Below, in pieces: positions 44,394-53,752 of a DNA stretch of 64,000 bases. Positions within the stretch are counted from its first letter, which is position 1, and each line of letters begins with the position of its first letter. Below the pieces are notes generated by a model. The model searched no databases. It saw nothing but the letters and a program-made list of their open reading frames with translations, and was not told the origin of the DNA. Source of the stretch: Candidatus Hinthialibacter antarcticus (GTDB lineage Bacteria > Hinthialibacterota > Hinthialibacteria > Hinthialibacterales > Hinthialibacteraceae); NCBI GenBank assembly GCA_030765645.1, contig JAVCCE010000015.1, forward strand, positions 1 to 64,000, read 5' to 3'. The position numbers and the translations under genes are program-made.

Positions 44394-45799
44394 AAGCCGC
44401 AACCCTAAGCCTCATGTTGACGACCTTGCTTTTTATACAACAAACTTCGTTCGCTCAGGAGGAGGCGCCCAAGCCAACGCCAAACGGCGACAATGAAATC
44501 CTCTTGAATTTTCGCGGGGCCAGCCTGGACGCGGTGCTCGACTACCTCAGCGAAATCGCCGGGTTCGTGATCGTCAAACAAACAGACGTCTCAGGCCAAA
44601 TTGACGTCTGGAGCCGCCAGCCCTTAAGCCAGGACGAAGCGATCAACCTGCTAAACACCGTGTTGCATGAAAAAGGCTACGCCGCCATCCGCAACGGGCG
44701 CATCCTCACCATCGTCGACCGGGACGACGCCATTAAAAAAGACATCCCGGTCAAGACGGGCAACAACCCCGATCTGGTACCCAAAACCGACGAAATGATT
44801 ACGCAAATCATTCCCGTCCGTTACACAGACGCGCTTGCGCTCATCGACAACCTATCGCCGCTGTTGGCTGATTACGCAACCATGACCGCCAACGAAAGCA
44901 GCAACGCCGTCATCATCACCGACACTCAAGCGAACATCCATCGCATGATGGCGATCATCCGCGCTCTCGACACGTCGATCTCCGGCATCTCAGCGATTAA
45001 TGTTTATCCGCTGCAATACACCGATGCGGCCGAACTCGCCGACATTGTCAATCAACTATTTGAAGTCGAAGATTCCGACAACAACCGCGGACGCGGCGGC
45101 GGCGGCCCCGGCGGGTTCTTTGGCCGAGGCGGCCCGCGGGGCGGCGATGAAGAACAAAGCGACAGCGAAGCCCGCAAAGCAGCGTCTCGCGTAGTGGCGG
45201 TCGCCGACGAAAACACCAACGCCCTCATCGTCAGCGCGCCCGAAGAATACATGGCGACGATTTCAGAACTCATCCGCCAGGTTGACACGGCGGTCTCCGA
45301 TCTCACCGAGATTCAGGTGTTCCGCCTCGAATACGCCGACGCCTATGAAATGGCTGAACAGATCGAAGAACTCTTCCCTGACGACTCGAGTCAAGACCAA
45401 AATGCGGCCGCGCCCCGTTTTGGGCCAGGAGCATTCTTCGGACGAGGCGGCGGTGGGCCGCAGCAATCGCAACAAGACAACAGCGAGCGCCAGTTGCAAC
45501 AAGCCACCGTACGCAGCGTCGCCGATCCGCGCACCAATTCGGTCGTCGTGTTCGCCGCGCAAGAAACCATGCAGCAAATCGAACAGATGATCAAACGCCT
45601 GGATTCAGACACCTCAAAAAAACAACGCGTGTTCGTCTATCGGCTTGAGTTCGCGGATGTGGACAACGTCGCTGAAATTCTGCGCAATATTTTTGAATCG
45701 CAAAACACCAACATCAACCGGACGGCGGACACCAACCAAAACACGCTGTCCAACCGCTCCGTCAATCTCGATACCGGCGCAACCCAGCGGTTTAATTAA
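44390..45799 (+). CDS. gspD: GspD-type secretin N-domain protein (periplasmic ring half of a split secretin)
   Basis: The 469-aa protein has a signal peptide (MKAATLSLMLTTLLFIQQTS), then N0 (about 36-115, LNFRGASLDAVLDYLSEIAG), N1 (138-200), N2 (205-300) and N3 (305-405). It ends with only the first half of another N domain (VYRLEFADVDNVAEILRNIF) and an Asn/Thr-rich tail to QRFN. There is no secretin channel domain: that lies in the next gene, 21 bp on and in the same frame. N2 and N3 carry Gly-rich loops with the shared phrase GPG[GA]FFGRGG. The product should form the periplasmic vestibule of the T2SS channel. Confidence 0.9.
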   Translation: MKAATLSLMLTTLLFIQQTSFAQEEAPKPTPNGDNEILLNFRGASLDAVLDYLSEIAGFVIVKQTDVSGQIDVWSRQPLSQDEAINLLNTVLHEKGYAAIRNGRILTIVDRDDAIKKDIPVKTGNNPDLVPKTDEMITQIIPVRYTDALALIDNLSPLLADYATMTANESSNAVIITDTQANIHRMMAIIRALDTSISGISAINVYPLQYTDAAELADIVNQLFEVEDSDNNRGRGGGGPGGFFGRGGPRGGDEEQSDSEARKAASRVVAVADENTNALIVSAPEEYMATISELIRQVDTAVSDLTEIQVFRLEYADAYEMAEQIEELFPDDSSQDQNAAAPRFGPGAFFGRGGGGPQQSQQDNSERQLQQATVRSVADPRTNSVVVFAAQETMQQIEQMIKRLDSDTSKKQRVFVYRLEFADVDNVAEILRNIFESQNTNINRTADTNQNTLSNRSVNLDTGATQRFN

Positions 45800-45820
45800 A
45801 GAAGGACAAAGGTTGAACTC

Positions 45821-46993
45821 ATGAAAAGAATATTCGCACTCGCAACCCTACTGGCCCTGATCGCGATAGCGCTGCCCGCCGATGCGCAACGGAACTTTAA
45901 TTTCAATCAGACGCAGAATTCGTCTAGTAGTTCCAGCTCGCAGCGCACTTATTACTCAAACGGCATGATCGGCGAAGCCATCATCGAAGCCGACCGCGAC
46001 TCCCGCTCGATCATCGTCATCACCGACGATTACACCAACGAGCACATCAAAGCCATCATCGAAAACCTCGACCGCCCCGTGCAACAGGTGTTAATCAAGG
46101 TCTTGTTCGTCGAGGTCACCTACCGCGACGATTATGATTTTGGTATCGAAGGTTCGATCGACATCAATAACGACCGCTCCGGGTCCAATGTATTCGACAC
46201 CGCGTTCGGCGTTGCAGCCGAATCAGCGGGCGGCTTCTATCGTCTGCTTGAGAGCGACCTGTCTGTCACCATGCGCGCTATCGCCGAAGTCGGCAAAACC
46301 GAAGTCCTTTCGCGCCCTTCCATCCTCACCCGCAACAATCAGGAAGCGGTCATCACCGTCGGCCAGGAAGTGCCCTTCATCACCAGCAGCCAGACCACCG
46401 ACCAGGGCAACACCATCAACGTCATTGAATATGAAGACATCGGAATCATCCTGCGCGTGACGCCGTTCATCACCAAAGACGGCTTGGTTGAGATGATCCT
46501 GGCGCCCGAAATTTCAACGATCACTGACGAGACGGTTCCCATTTCTGAAACCGTCAATTCGCCGGTGTTCGCCAAACGCTCCGCCGACACCGTCGTCGTC
46601 ACCCCCAATGGACAGACCGTTGTTATCGGCGGCATGATGGAAGACAACAATATCGAAGTAGAAAGCAAAATCCCCATTTTGGGCGACATCCCTCTTTTGG
46701 GGTCTATTTTTCGCCGCACCCAAAATAATAAATCCAAAACGGAGTTGTTAATCTTCCTGACGCCGTATGTGATGGAAGGCCCGGAGAAACTGATCGAGCG
46801 CACCACCATTGAACGCAACGAATCCGAGTTGCTGCCCAAAGCATTCACTCCGAAGCAATTTGAACAATACCTGGGACAACCACAAGCCCCCTCAACGGTA
46901 GAGTCCGCTCCCGGCGAGGCGCCAACAGAAACCTCGTCTGAGCAGAGTGAAACACGCACGCGCTCATCAAACAGCAAGGGGCGCCCGTTCTAA
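45821..46993 (+). CDS. gspD: GspD-type secretin channel protein (membrane half of a split secretin)
   Basis: The 390-aa protein has its own signal peptide (MKRIFALATLLALIAIALPA), then a short Asn/Ser-rich segment, the second half of an N domain (GEAIIEADRDSRSIIVITDD...IIENLDRPVQQ), and the full secretin domain. Visible family phrases are KTEVLSRPSILTRNNQEAVI, VGQEVPFITSS, VTPFITKDGLVEMI, TVVIGGMMEDNN and KIPILGDIPLLGSIFRRTQN. The tail is Ser/Thr-rich. It forms the outer-membrane gate of the T2SS. A ribosome-site-like AAAGG lies 8 nt before the ATG. The signal peptide shows it is a separate exported chain, not a frameshift product. Confidence 0.95.
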   Translation: MKRIFALATLLALIAIALPADAQRNFNFNQTQNSSSSSSSQRTYYSNGMIGEAIIEADRDSRSIIVITDDYTNEHIKAIIENLDRPVQQVLIKVLFVEVTYRDDYDFGIEGSIDINNDRSGSNVFDTAFGVAAESAGGFYRLLESDLSVTMRAIAEVGKTEVLSRPSILTRNNQEAVITVGQEVPFITSSQTTDQGNTINVIEYEDIGIILRVTPFITKDGLVEMILAPEISTITDETVPISETVNSPVFAKRSADTVVVTPNGQTVVIGGMMEDNNIEVESKIPILGDIPLLGSIFRRTQNNKSKTELLIFLTPYVMEGPEKLIERTTIERNESELLPKAFTPKQFEQYLGQPQAPSTVESAPGEAPTETSSEQSETRTRSSNSKGRPF

Positions 46994-47018
46994 ATCTGGC
47001 AGTTCAAAAGAAAGACGC

Positions 47019-47070
47019 CGGCCTCATTTCTTAATTCGACAAGTGAATTACAGAATGAGGCCGTTTTTTT
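47019..47070 (+). terminator. Rho-independent terminator of the T2SS operon
   Basis: CGGCCTCATT at 47019 pairs with AATGAGGCCG at 47054 (10 bp), continued by an inner TTAATTC/GAATTA stem, followed by seven T. It lies just after the secretin gene. Confidence 0.9.
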
Positions 47071-47215
47071 GATATTGGAGGCTGAATTCTTTCCATCTTG
47101 TAGCAGACTCGTTATTTTGTGTTAAAATGCGTAAAATACTTGTATGTATGGTTTTTGAATATTACTAATCGATGGTTGAGGTTTATACAAGAATAACAGG
47201 TTGTTCAATATTTTT

Positions 47216-50200
47216 ATGTATAGGCTCGTTTGTTTTTTATATGTTGCTCTAATTCTATTGACCTGCGCCGATACATTTGCGCATCGTTTAACCTTTGAAC
47301 ATAAATTTCAGCATATCACCACCAATAACGGCCTCCAACAAAACTACATTTCGCGGATTCTACAAGATCACAAAGGTTATATGTGGTTTAGTTCGCAATT
47401 GGGAATCTGCCGCTATGACGGCTATGAGTTCCTCACATTTACCAGCGATAAAGACAGCCCGATCCAACTCATTGCTGACCATGTAAACATCATGCTCGAA
47501 GACGACCACAACAATTTGTGGGCCGGAACAGCAAAAGGCCTGACGCGGCTCAATGCCCAACGAGACCTCGGTTCACATTTCCAGCATGATCCTGATGACG
47601 AATCATCCCTGTCAAGCAACGCCGTTTATTGTATGACCCAAGATCAATTCGGTCGGTTATGGGTGGGTACCTCAAAAGGCTTCGACCTGTTCGATTATGA
47701 AACTGAAACCTTTACGCGGTTCCCGGTCAAAGCCCAAGACGACACTGGCGCCATTGCATGCGCATCAGCCATTTATTCTGGCGAAGAAAACTCCATTTGG
47801 CTGGGAACCATAGGCCGCGGCGTCATTCATTATCAGTTAGACACTGGCGAAGAGACCATTTATGAACCCGCCAATACCAATCTTACCTCCGACGTCATCC
47901 GCTGCATCGTCCCCGCCGCTGATGGAGGCCTTTGGGTGGGAATCTGGGAAGGCGGACTCGCCTATCTCGACCCGGACCTACATCAGTTCCAAGTCTATTT
48001 GCCCGATCCTGAAAATCCACACTCGATCTCAAGCCAAACCGTTACGTCGGTTTTTGAAGATGCAATGGGTTTGGTCTGGGTCACGACATGGGACGGATTA
48101 AATTTCTTTGATCCCAAGACAAAAGAATTTTCTCATGAAGTGCATGACCCAAAAAACCCTTTTAGCATCAGCAGCAACATTCTCTCCCAAGTATATCAAG
48201 ACGCTTCCGGTTCAATGTGGATCGGAACCTTTGAGACGGGGCTTAACCGCTATGACCCGTTGCAATACCAATTCGACTCGATCCACAGCAACCCGTTTTC
48301 TGAAAACAGCCTCCCCTCTGATTCTTTATATGCCGTTTGTGGAGATCAAGAGGACCAACTGTGGATAGGAACTTACAACGGACTCAGCGTTTACGATTCC
48401 AACACTGAAATATTTGAGACATTTCAACACAATCCAAACGACCCAAAAAGCCTCAGCCATAATATAATCACAGCCTTGACGGAAGACCCAAGCGGACGCA
48501 TCTGGATCGGAACCTGGACGAAAGGCTTAAACCACTACGACCCCGCCGCCAAGACGTTTACTCGCTATCCCTACACCGACGATGACCATAACAATGCTTC
48601 CGATAGCGTCTTAAACAATAATATTGTACGGGCGATTTTGGCGGTTGACGATCACTCGATTTGGGTAGGAACAGAAAAAGGCGGCATTAACATTCTCGAC
48701 CCAGAGACATCCATGTTTCGTTATTACCGCCACGACCCAAACGATCAAACCTCCATTAGCGGGAACGACATCCGAACAATCTACCAGGATTCGAAAGGCC
48801 GGATATGGGTCGGCTCCTTCAACTACGGGCTTAACCTTTACCAGCCGGAACAAAACAATTTTCAGCGCTACCCGTATGACGACGAAACTCAAAATTCACT
48901 CAATGGAAACAGAATCAATTGTATATTGGAAGGAAACCAGGGGTTGATTTGGATCGGGACCAATAAAGGGCTGAACTCGTTCGATCCCTCATCAAACCAA
49001 TTCACGTTTTATGATGCGCCCGACCAAAATATCAAAGCGATATTACAGGCGGAAAACGGCGCATTGTGGTTCAGTACAGACACCGGCATCGCTTGTTTTC
49101 ACATCGAGAAAGAAAACTTTATCTTTTTTGACGACCATGACGGCATTTACTGCTCTCCCTTTCGCCAAAATGTCGCCAGCGTAATTGATGAGCAGATGTT
49201 TGTGTTTGGCGGTTCCGGCGGTTTAGTCAAATTTGATCCCGCATTGATCGCGATTAATACGTATGCGCCGCCCATCGTAATCAATTCGTTGTCTGTGTTG
49301 AATCGAAAGTATGGTTTAAGCCAAACCAACCCACGAGGCGAAATCGAACTCGACTTTACTCAAAACTCTGTCTCCTTCCAATTTGCGGCGCTCAATTACA
49401 CCAATACCGCACAAAACCGATATCGCTATCGGCTAAATGGGTACGAATCCAACTGGAACGAAACCGACGCAAGCAACCGGTCAATTCAATACACCAATTT
49501 GCCGCCGGGCGATTATAAATTTGAGGTAATGGGTTCAAACAATGATGGAGTATGGAACCCCAAACCCGCAATGTTATCCATTGCAATTCATCCTGATATA
49601 TGGCACAGCTCCTGGTTTCGCTCATTCCTCATATTTGCCTTCATCGCAATTGCCGTCATCATCTATCGCCTCAGCGTCGAACGCGCCGCCGCCCTCAATG
49701 CAGAGCGCCTCAAAACAGAATTCCTCGCCAATATGAGCCATGAAATCCGTACGCCGATCAATGGTATTATCGGCATGAACGAACTATTGCTCGGGACGGA
49801 ACTGTCCCCGCGTCAACGGGGATACTTAGAACATTCTGAAAACTCCGCAAACCACTTGCTCAACCTGATTAATGAAGTGCTCGACTTGTCGAAAATAGAT
49901 TCCGGCCAACTCAAGATGTCTCCCATTGAGCTTGATTTCCGCGAACAATTATACGAAGCCGTCTACTCCATTTCCGAAAAAGCGCATGAAAAAGGCATCG
50001 AACTTCTCTGCCACGTCTCGCCCGATGTCCCCGCGATTCTTATCGGCGACGAACTGCGCTTTAAGCAAGTGGTTCTCAACTTGATTGGCAATGCGATCAA
50101 ATTCACCGACGACGGCGAGGTGGAATGCGACGTCTCCGTCGTCCATCAACACAACAGCGAGATCATGCTGCAATTCAAAATACGCGACACCGGCATTGGC

Positions 50201-51280
50201 GTCCCGGTTGAAAAACAGAACACCGTCTTCAATCTTTTCCATCAAGCCGACGCCACCACCACCCGCCAATATGGAGGCACAGGTTTAGGGTTAAACATTT
50301 CAATGAAAATCATTGAGATGATGAATGGAAAAATTTGGATTGACAGCCCCTATCTTGAGCGCTCAAAAAATGTCACTGGCGGGCCGGGATCGGCGTTTTT
50401 CTTCACGGCAAAATTCGGCGTCGCCGAAAACCAAATCGTTCCCGTTTTGTCTGATCCAGCCAACTGGGTGAATTTACGGATTTTGATCGTTGATGACAAT
50501 TCAACCAATCTGTTAATTCTTCGGGACATGGTCAAAAATTCCTGGAAAATGATCCCCCACCTTGCCCTGAACACCGAGCAGGCCGATCAAATACTGGCGG
50601 AATACGCCATGCATGAAAACCCCATCCGCGTCGCAATCATTGATGGGCTGATGCCAAATGAAAACGGCCTTTCGTTAGCAAAACGGGTCCGGCAACACCC
50701 CAGTTATTCTTCAATCAAAATCGTCTTGCTTTCTTCCATCGAAAGCCACTATTTGCCGAACCATCAAAACCGGAAATTCGTAGACGGCATGTTGCTCAAA
50801 CCCGTCAAACAAAGCGACCTGTATAATTCGCTCAGCAAAATCATCGACCATACCCCGACCCAAAAATCAAAAGAGCCGAAAGAAGAAAGCGCCGTCAAAC
50901 CGTTTACCAAATCACTCAATATTCTTTTGGTTGAAGATGACGAGGTCAACCAATTGGTCACCATCAAGCGCCTTCAGTTAATGGGGCATACTGTTCAAAT
51001 CGCCGCCAATGGCCAGCAAGCGGTCAATAAACACCTTCGCGAAACATTCGACGTGATCCTGATGGACTTACACATGCCGGTGATGGATGGAGTGGAGGCG
51101 ACCATCGCCATACGCAATCGCGAATTAGACACGCAGAAACACACGCCCATCATCGCAATGTCAGCGGCTGTCATGCAAGAAGACCGCGACCGCTGCGTCG
51201 AATCAGGAATGGACGGATTTATCGCCAAGCCCGTCCGCTCAGAAATTTTACACAAAAAATTTCACGAAATGTTTGGATAA
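47216..51280 (+). CDS. Propeller-type hybrid sensor histidine kinase with two receiver domains
   Basis: This protein of about 1354 aa starts with a signal or anchor ([19 protein letters not shown]). It then has about 14 two-component-regulator-propeller repeats (about 35-690; phrases such as [16 protein letters not shown] and [16 protein letters not shown]) forming a double periplasmic propeller, a Y_Y_Y domain (about 700-775), and a membrane helix near 801-820. HisKA follows with phosphoacceptor His in [15 protein letters not shown] near 845, then HATPase_c, REC1 (about 1085-1205, Asp in AIIDGLMPN) and REC2 (about 1236-1353, Asp in [13 protein letters not shown]). Bacteroides HTCS proteins of this type end in an AraC DNA-binding domain; this one does not. 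The start is chosen at the first ATG; a TTG at 47201 is possible. Confidence 0.95.
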   Translation: MYRLVCFLYVALILLTCADTFAHRLTFEHKFQHITTNNGLQQNYISRILQDHKGYMWFSSQLGICRYDGYEFLTFTSDKDSPIQLIADHVNIMLEDDHNNLWAGTAKGLTRLNAQRDLGSHFQHDPDDESSLSSNAVYCMTQDQFGRLWVGTSKGFDLFDYETETFTRFPVKAQDDTGAIACASAIYSGEENSIWLGTIGRGVIHYQLDTGEETIYEPANTNLTSDVIRCIVPAADGGLWVGIWEGGLAYLDPDLHQFQVYLPDPENPHSISSQTVTSVFEDAMGLVWVTTWDGLNFFDPKTKEFSHEVHDPKNPFSISSNILSQVYQDASGSMWIGTFETGLNRYDPLQYQFDSIHSNPFSENSLPSDSLYAVCGDQEDQLWIGTYNGLSVYDSNTEIFETFQHNPNDPKSLSHNIITALTEDPSGRIWIGTWTKGLNHYDPAAKTFTRYPYTDDDHNNASDSVLNNNIVRAILAVDDHSIWVGTEKGGINILDPETSMFRYYRHDPNDQTSISGNDIRTIYQDSKGRIWVGSFNYGLNLYQPEQNNFQRYPYDDETQNSLNGNRINCILEGNQGLIWIGTNKGLNSFDPSSNQFTFYDAPDQNIKAILQAENGALWFSTDTGIACFHIEKENFIFFDDHDGIYCSPFRQNVASVIDEQMFVFGGSGGLVKFDPALIAINTYAPPIVINSLSVLNRKYGLSQTNPRGEIELDFTQNSVSFQFAALNYTNTAQNRYRYRLNGYESNWNETDASNRSIQYTNLPPGDYKFEVMGSNNDGVWNPKPAMLSIAIHPDIWHSSWFRSFLIFAFIAIAVIIYRLSVERAAALNAERLKTEFLANMSHEIRTPINGIIGMNELLLGTELSPRQRGYLEHSENSANHLLNLINEVLDLSKIDSGQLKMSPIELDFREQLYEAVYSISEKAHEKGIELLCHVSPDVPAILIGDELRFKQVVLNLIGNAIKFTDDGEVECDVSVVHQHNSEIMLQFKIRDTGIGVPVEKQNTVFNLFHQADATTTRQYGGTGLGLNISMKIIEMMNGKIWIDSPYLERSKNVTGGPGSAFFFTAKFGVAENQIVPVLSDPANWVNLRILIVDDNSTNLLILRDMVKNSWKMIPHLALNTEQADQILAEYAMHENPIRVAIIDGLMPNENGLSLAKRVRQHPSYSSIKIVLLSSIESHYLPNHQNRKFVDGMLLKPVKQSDLYNSLSKIIDHTPTQKSKEPKEESAVKPFTKSLNILLVEDDEVNQLVTIKRLQLMGHTVQIAANGQQAVNKHLRETFDVILMDLHMPVMDGVEATIAIRNRELDTQKHTPIIAMSAAVMQEDRDRCVESGMDGFIAKPVRSEILHKKFHEMFG

Positions 51281-51449
51281 AGCGCATCACAACCACGCGC
51301 CGAACCACAATAAATTTCTACATCCAACACCCAACGCCGCATCCTGTCCTCAGAGCGAAAAAAACCGTATTTACAATTCAGCGTAAAATCATTATATTCT
51401 ATATAAGGCTCATCATCACGCGTGTACATCTTAGAAAGAGAGAAGCCTC

Positions 51450-52295
51450 ATGGACCGCAGAAAAGTCTTAATTGGCGCCGCAACAGGTCTCACCGCCGCC
51501 GCTTCAGGCGTATTGATATTGACCAAAGGGTTCACTCCGCCGGATGTTCCACAAAAAGAACCATCACGGATTGCTTTAAGCGCAGACGCCCAACAACCAG
51601 GCGCTTGGTCGTATCACGCGCTTGACGCAGCCGCAACAGGCGAATTGGCTTATCAGATGTACGCAGGCGGCGGGTGCATGTACGCCTCGTTCGGCAGCAT
51701 CATCACCCAATTGGCGCAGCAATACGGCCAGCCCTACGCTTCTTTTCCTTATGAAATGATGAAGTACGGCTCTTCGGGAATCGGCGAATTCGGCTCGGTG
51801 TGCGGCGCATTGAACGGCACAGCCGCCGCAGTCGGATTGTTTGTAGAGAACAAAGGCCACCGCAACGCCATCATTGAAGAATTTTTTAGCTGGTATGAAA
51901 AAACCGCTCTGCCTGTTTTTGAGCCGAAAGACGCAAAAGAAAAAACCGTCGTGACCGTTTCAAATTCCGTCCTCTGCCACGCATCAACCGCGACATGGTC
52001 TAAGGCGTCCGGCAAGCGCACCGACAGCAAAGAACGCACCGAACGCTGCAGCCGCTTAACGGCGGACGTAACCCAAAAAGCGGTCGGCCTGTTGAACCAG
52101 TATGTCGAAGGCGGTTTTGAACACTCACCGGCAATCAACATCGACGCCGCAGGCTGCATTCAGTGCCACGGCAAACCGGGCAAACTCGGCAACATCAAAG
52201 GCAAGATGAATTGCACGTCATGCCATGAGACCTCGACGGCGCACACACTCTTCGCCGACGCGCATTACAAATTCATGCCCGAAAAAAGCGAATAG
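51450..52295 (+). CDS. Tat-exported split-Soret-type cytochrome c (C_GCAxxG_C_C family)
   Basis: The 281-aa protein has a Tat signal (MDRRKVLIGAATGLTAAASG). It then has the Cys-rich C_GCAxxG_C_C region (GGGCMYASFGSIITQLAQQY; SVCGALNGTAAAVGLFV; NSVLCHAS) and two CxxCH haem sites near the C-terminus (CIQCHGKPG and CTSCHETST). This matches the split-Soret cytochrome plan known in sulfate reducers, where haem-bearing subunits dimerise; its redox partner is unknown. Periplasmic electron transfer is inferred. AGAGAAG lies before the ATG. No cytochrome maturation genes are in the window. Confidence 0.85.
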   Translation: MDRRKVLIGAATGLTAAASGVLILTKGFTPPDVPQKEPSRIALSADAQQPGAWSYHALDAAATGELAYQMYAGGGCMYASFGSIITQLAQQYGQPYASFPYEMMKYGSSGIGEFGSVCGALNGTAAAVGLFVENKGHRNAIIEEFFSWYEKTALPVFEPKDAKEKTVVTVSNSVLCHASTATWSKASGKRTDSKERTERCSRLTADVTQKAVGLLNQYVEGGFEHSPAINIDAAGCIQCHGKPGKLGNIKGKMNCTSCHETSTAHTLFADAHYKFMPEKSE

Positions 52296-52301
52296 CCGCG
52301 C

Positions 52302-52871
52302 TTATTCACCCCGGCCTTGTAGACCCAGTTCTTCGGCGTGAGGTTTGAGCGCATCAATTACAAATTGAATGTGCTCCCCCATCTCGACGCCGAGTTGCTC
52401 GGCGCCCAGGCGCACTTCGTCGCGATTGACTTTGGCGGCGAAACTCTTGTCTTTTAATTTTTTCTTGACGCTTTTCGGCGCCAGGGTGTGAATGCCGTCG
52501 GGTCGCACGAAACAGCACGCGCCGACGAAGCCAGTCAGCTCGTCGCAGGCCAGCAGGGCTTTGTCCATCGCGCTTTCGCAGGCCACGCCCCATTGGGTAT
52601 AGTGGCAGGCGATGGCGTGGGCCATGTCTTCTTCGCCGCGCTCGCGCAGCCATGCCATGATGCGCTTGGGGTGGTCTTCGGGCCATTGTTCATAGTCGGC
52701 GTCATGCAGCAGCCCGGTCACACCCCACAGTTCGGCGTCGCTCTCGCCGCCGCCGTATTTCACCGCCGCCGCCCGCATCACCACTTCCACCGAACGCGCA
52801 TGAATGCGCAGCGCCTCGCCCGGCGTCCATTCACATAACAAATTCCAAGCTGTCTCGCGATCAATCACCAT
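52302..52871 (-). CDS. HD-domain hydrolase family protein
   Basis: The 189-aa product contains an HD domain with LLHDADYEQWPEDHPKRI (H-D pair) and upstream His in IHARSVEVVMRAAA. Later residues CHYTQWG and ALLACDELTGF complete the pattern seen in HD proteins that act on nucleotides or phosphoesters. I chose the ATG at 52871 because AAGGTG lies 6 nt upstream; a GTG at 52880 is possible. It faces the cytochrome gene convergently (6 bp apart). The toxin gene upstream on the same strand ends 10 bp before this start, so co-transcription is possible. Substrate unknown. Confidence 0.88.
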   Translation of the reverse strand: MVIDRETAWNLLCEWTPGEALRIHARSVEVVMRAAAVKYGGGESDAELWGVTGLLHDADYEQWPEDHPKRIMAWLRERGEEDMAHAIACHYTQWGVACESAMDKALLACDELTGFVGACCFVRPDGIHTLAPKSVKKKLKDKSFAAKVNRDEVRLGAEQLGVEMGEHIQFVIDALKPHAEELGLQGRGE

Positions 52872-52881
52872 TTGCTTCACC

Positions 52882-53376
52882 TTAGCGTGTTTCGAGTAGA
52901 TGTTTCATTGTTGAGATAGAGATTACAAACCGGTTCTGCGTCCCTTTTAATCTCATAAAACCAAATCCTTCGTAATAGGAAACCACATTTTCATTAAGCG
53001 CATCAACAACAATACCCAGAATGCCGACTGTCTCGGCTGCATTCAGAGTTGTTTTGAACGCATGAAAGATAAGAGCGTCTCCATAGCCCTTGCCCTGAAA
53101 GTTATGATCGACCGCCAATCGTCCAAGCAAAAGAAATGGCAAGTCGTTATATGGACCAATTTTTTGGTTTTCAGGAAGGTTTTCTCTTGAGACAGAATGA
53201 GCGCATATAGAATAATAGCCAATTATGGTTGGACCATCGGATAGTACATACACTTTAGTCAGGCTTCTCACCTGGTCCTGATTGGCAAATTGTTGGATAT
53301 ATAAATTAAGTTCTTTAACGCCGCAATCAAATGATTTGCGGTCATGAAATTTTGGACTCAGAGGTTCAAATTTCAT
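52882..53376 (-). CDS. GNAT-type toxin of a TacAT-like toxin-antitoxin pair
   Basis: The 164-aa GNAT acetyltransferase has the acetyl-CoA loop Q94-G-K-G-Y-G99 (LAVDHNFQGKGYGDAL) and a conserved C-terminal Tyr in SYYEGFGF. An N-terminal FDCGVKELNLYIQQFANQDQ segment is typical of toxins paired with DUF1778 antitoxins. Known relatives acetylate the amino group of charged aminoacyl-tRNAs and stop translation. Its start overlaps the antitoxin gene by 11 bp, the usual order for this class. It is less GC-rich than its neighbours, consistent with a mobile accessory module. Confidence 0.92.
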   Translation of the reverse strand: MKFEPLSPKFHDRKSFDCGVKELNLYIQQFANQDQVRSLTKVYVLSDGPTIIGYYSICAHSVSRENLPENQKIGPYNDLPFLLLGRLAVDHNFQGKGYGDALIFHAFKTTLNAAETVGILGIVVDALNENVVSYYEGFGFMRLKGTQNRFVISISTMKHLLETR

Positions 53377-53650
53377 GTTCTGAAGTGATCTCTTGATATT
53401 TCAGGGCTGCCTTTTTAAAGCGGTCTGTCGCTTCGGGAGGATTTTCGACCAACTGGAAGAACTGTTGCCAGTCATCGGCGCTAAACCGGGTTTGTTCATG
53501 CTCGGCAATCACCGCTTCGGCCATCCGTCTAACGCTGTGGCGGATAAATTTGCTTTTATCTAAATGCAAAAATTCTCTCGCCCGTTCCATCAGATCGAGC
53601 GTTATCGAATCCATGCGAACTTTTAACGTATCATCATTTCTAATATTCAT
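53366..53650 (-). CDS. DUF1778 antitoxin
   Basis: The 94-aa protein has an N-terminal ribbon-helix-helix DNA-binding part (LKVRMDSITLDLMERAREFL, then DKSKFIRHSVRRMAEAVIAE) and a C-terminal toxin-binding tail (FSADDWQQFFQLVENPP). DUF1778 proteins neutralise the linked GNAT toxin and repress their own promoter. AGGAGG lies 12 nt before the ATG, further than usual; a tripeptide frame lies between (see findings). Confidence 0.92.
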   Translation of the reverse strand: MNIRNDDTLKVRMDSITLDLMERAREFLHLDKSKFIRHSVRRMAEAVIAEHEQTRFSADDWQQFFQLVENPPEATDRFKKAALKYQEITSEHEI

Positions 53651-53752
53651 TGCCTCATTTTACCTCCTTTCAACAGACACAATTATACCCACATTTGCAC
53701 CCACAAACAACTATTTATGCAGTTCGATTGTCTTGCATGAACAATCGAAGCA

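Noticed and set aside
45797..45823. Frameshift or sequencing error breaking gspD
   Set aside because: The two parts are in the same frame and the second has a full signal peptide after its ATG, which an error would not create. Readthrough would place a signal peptide in mid-protein.
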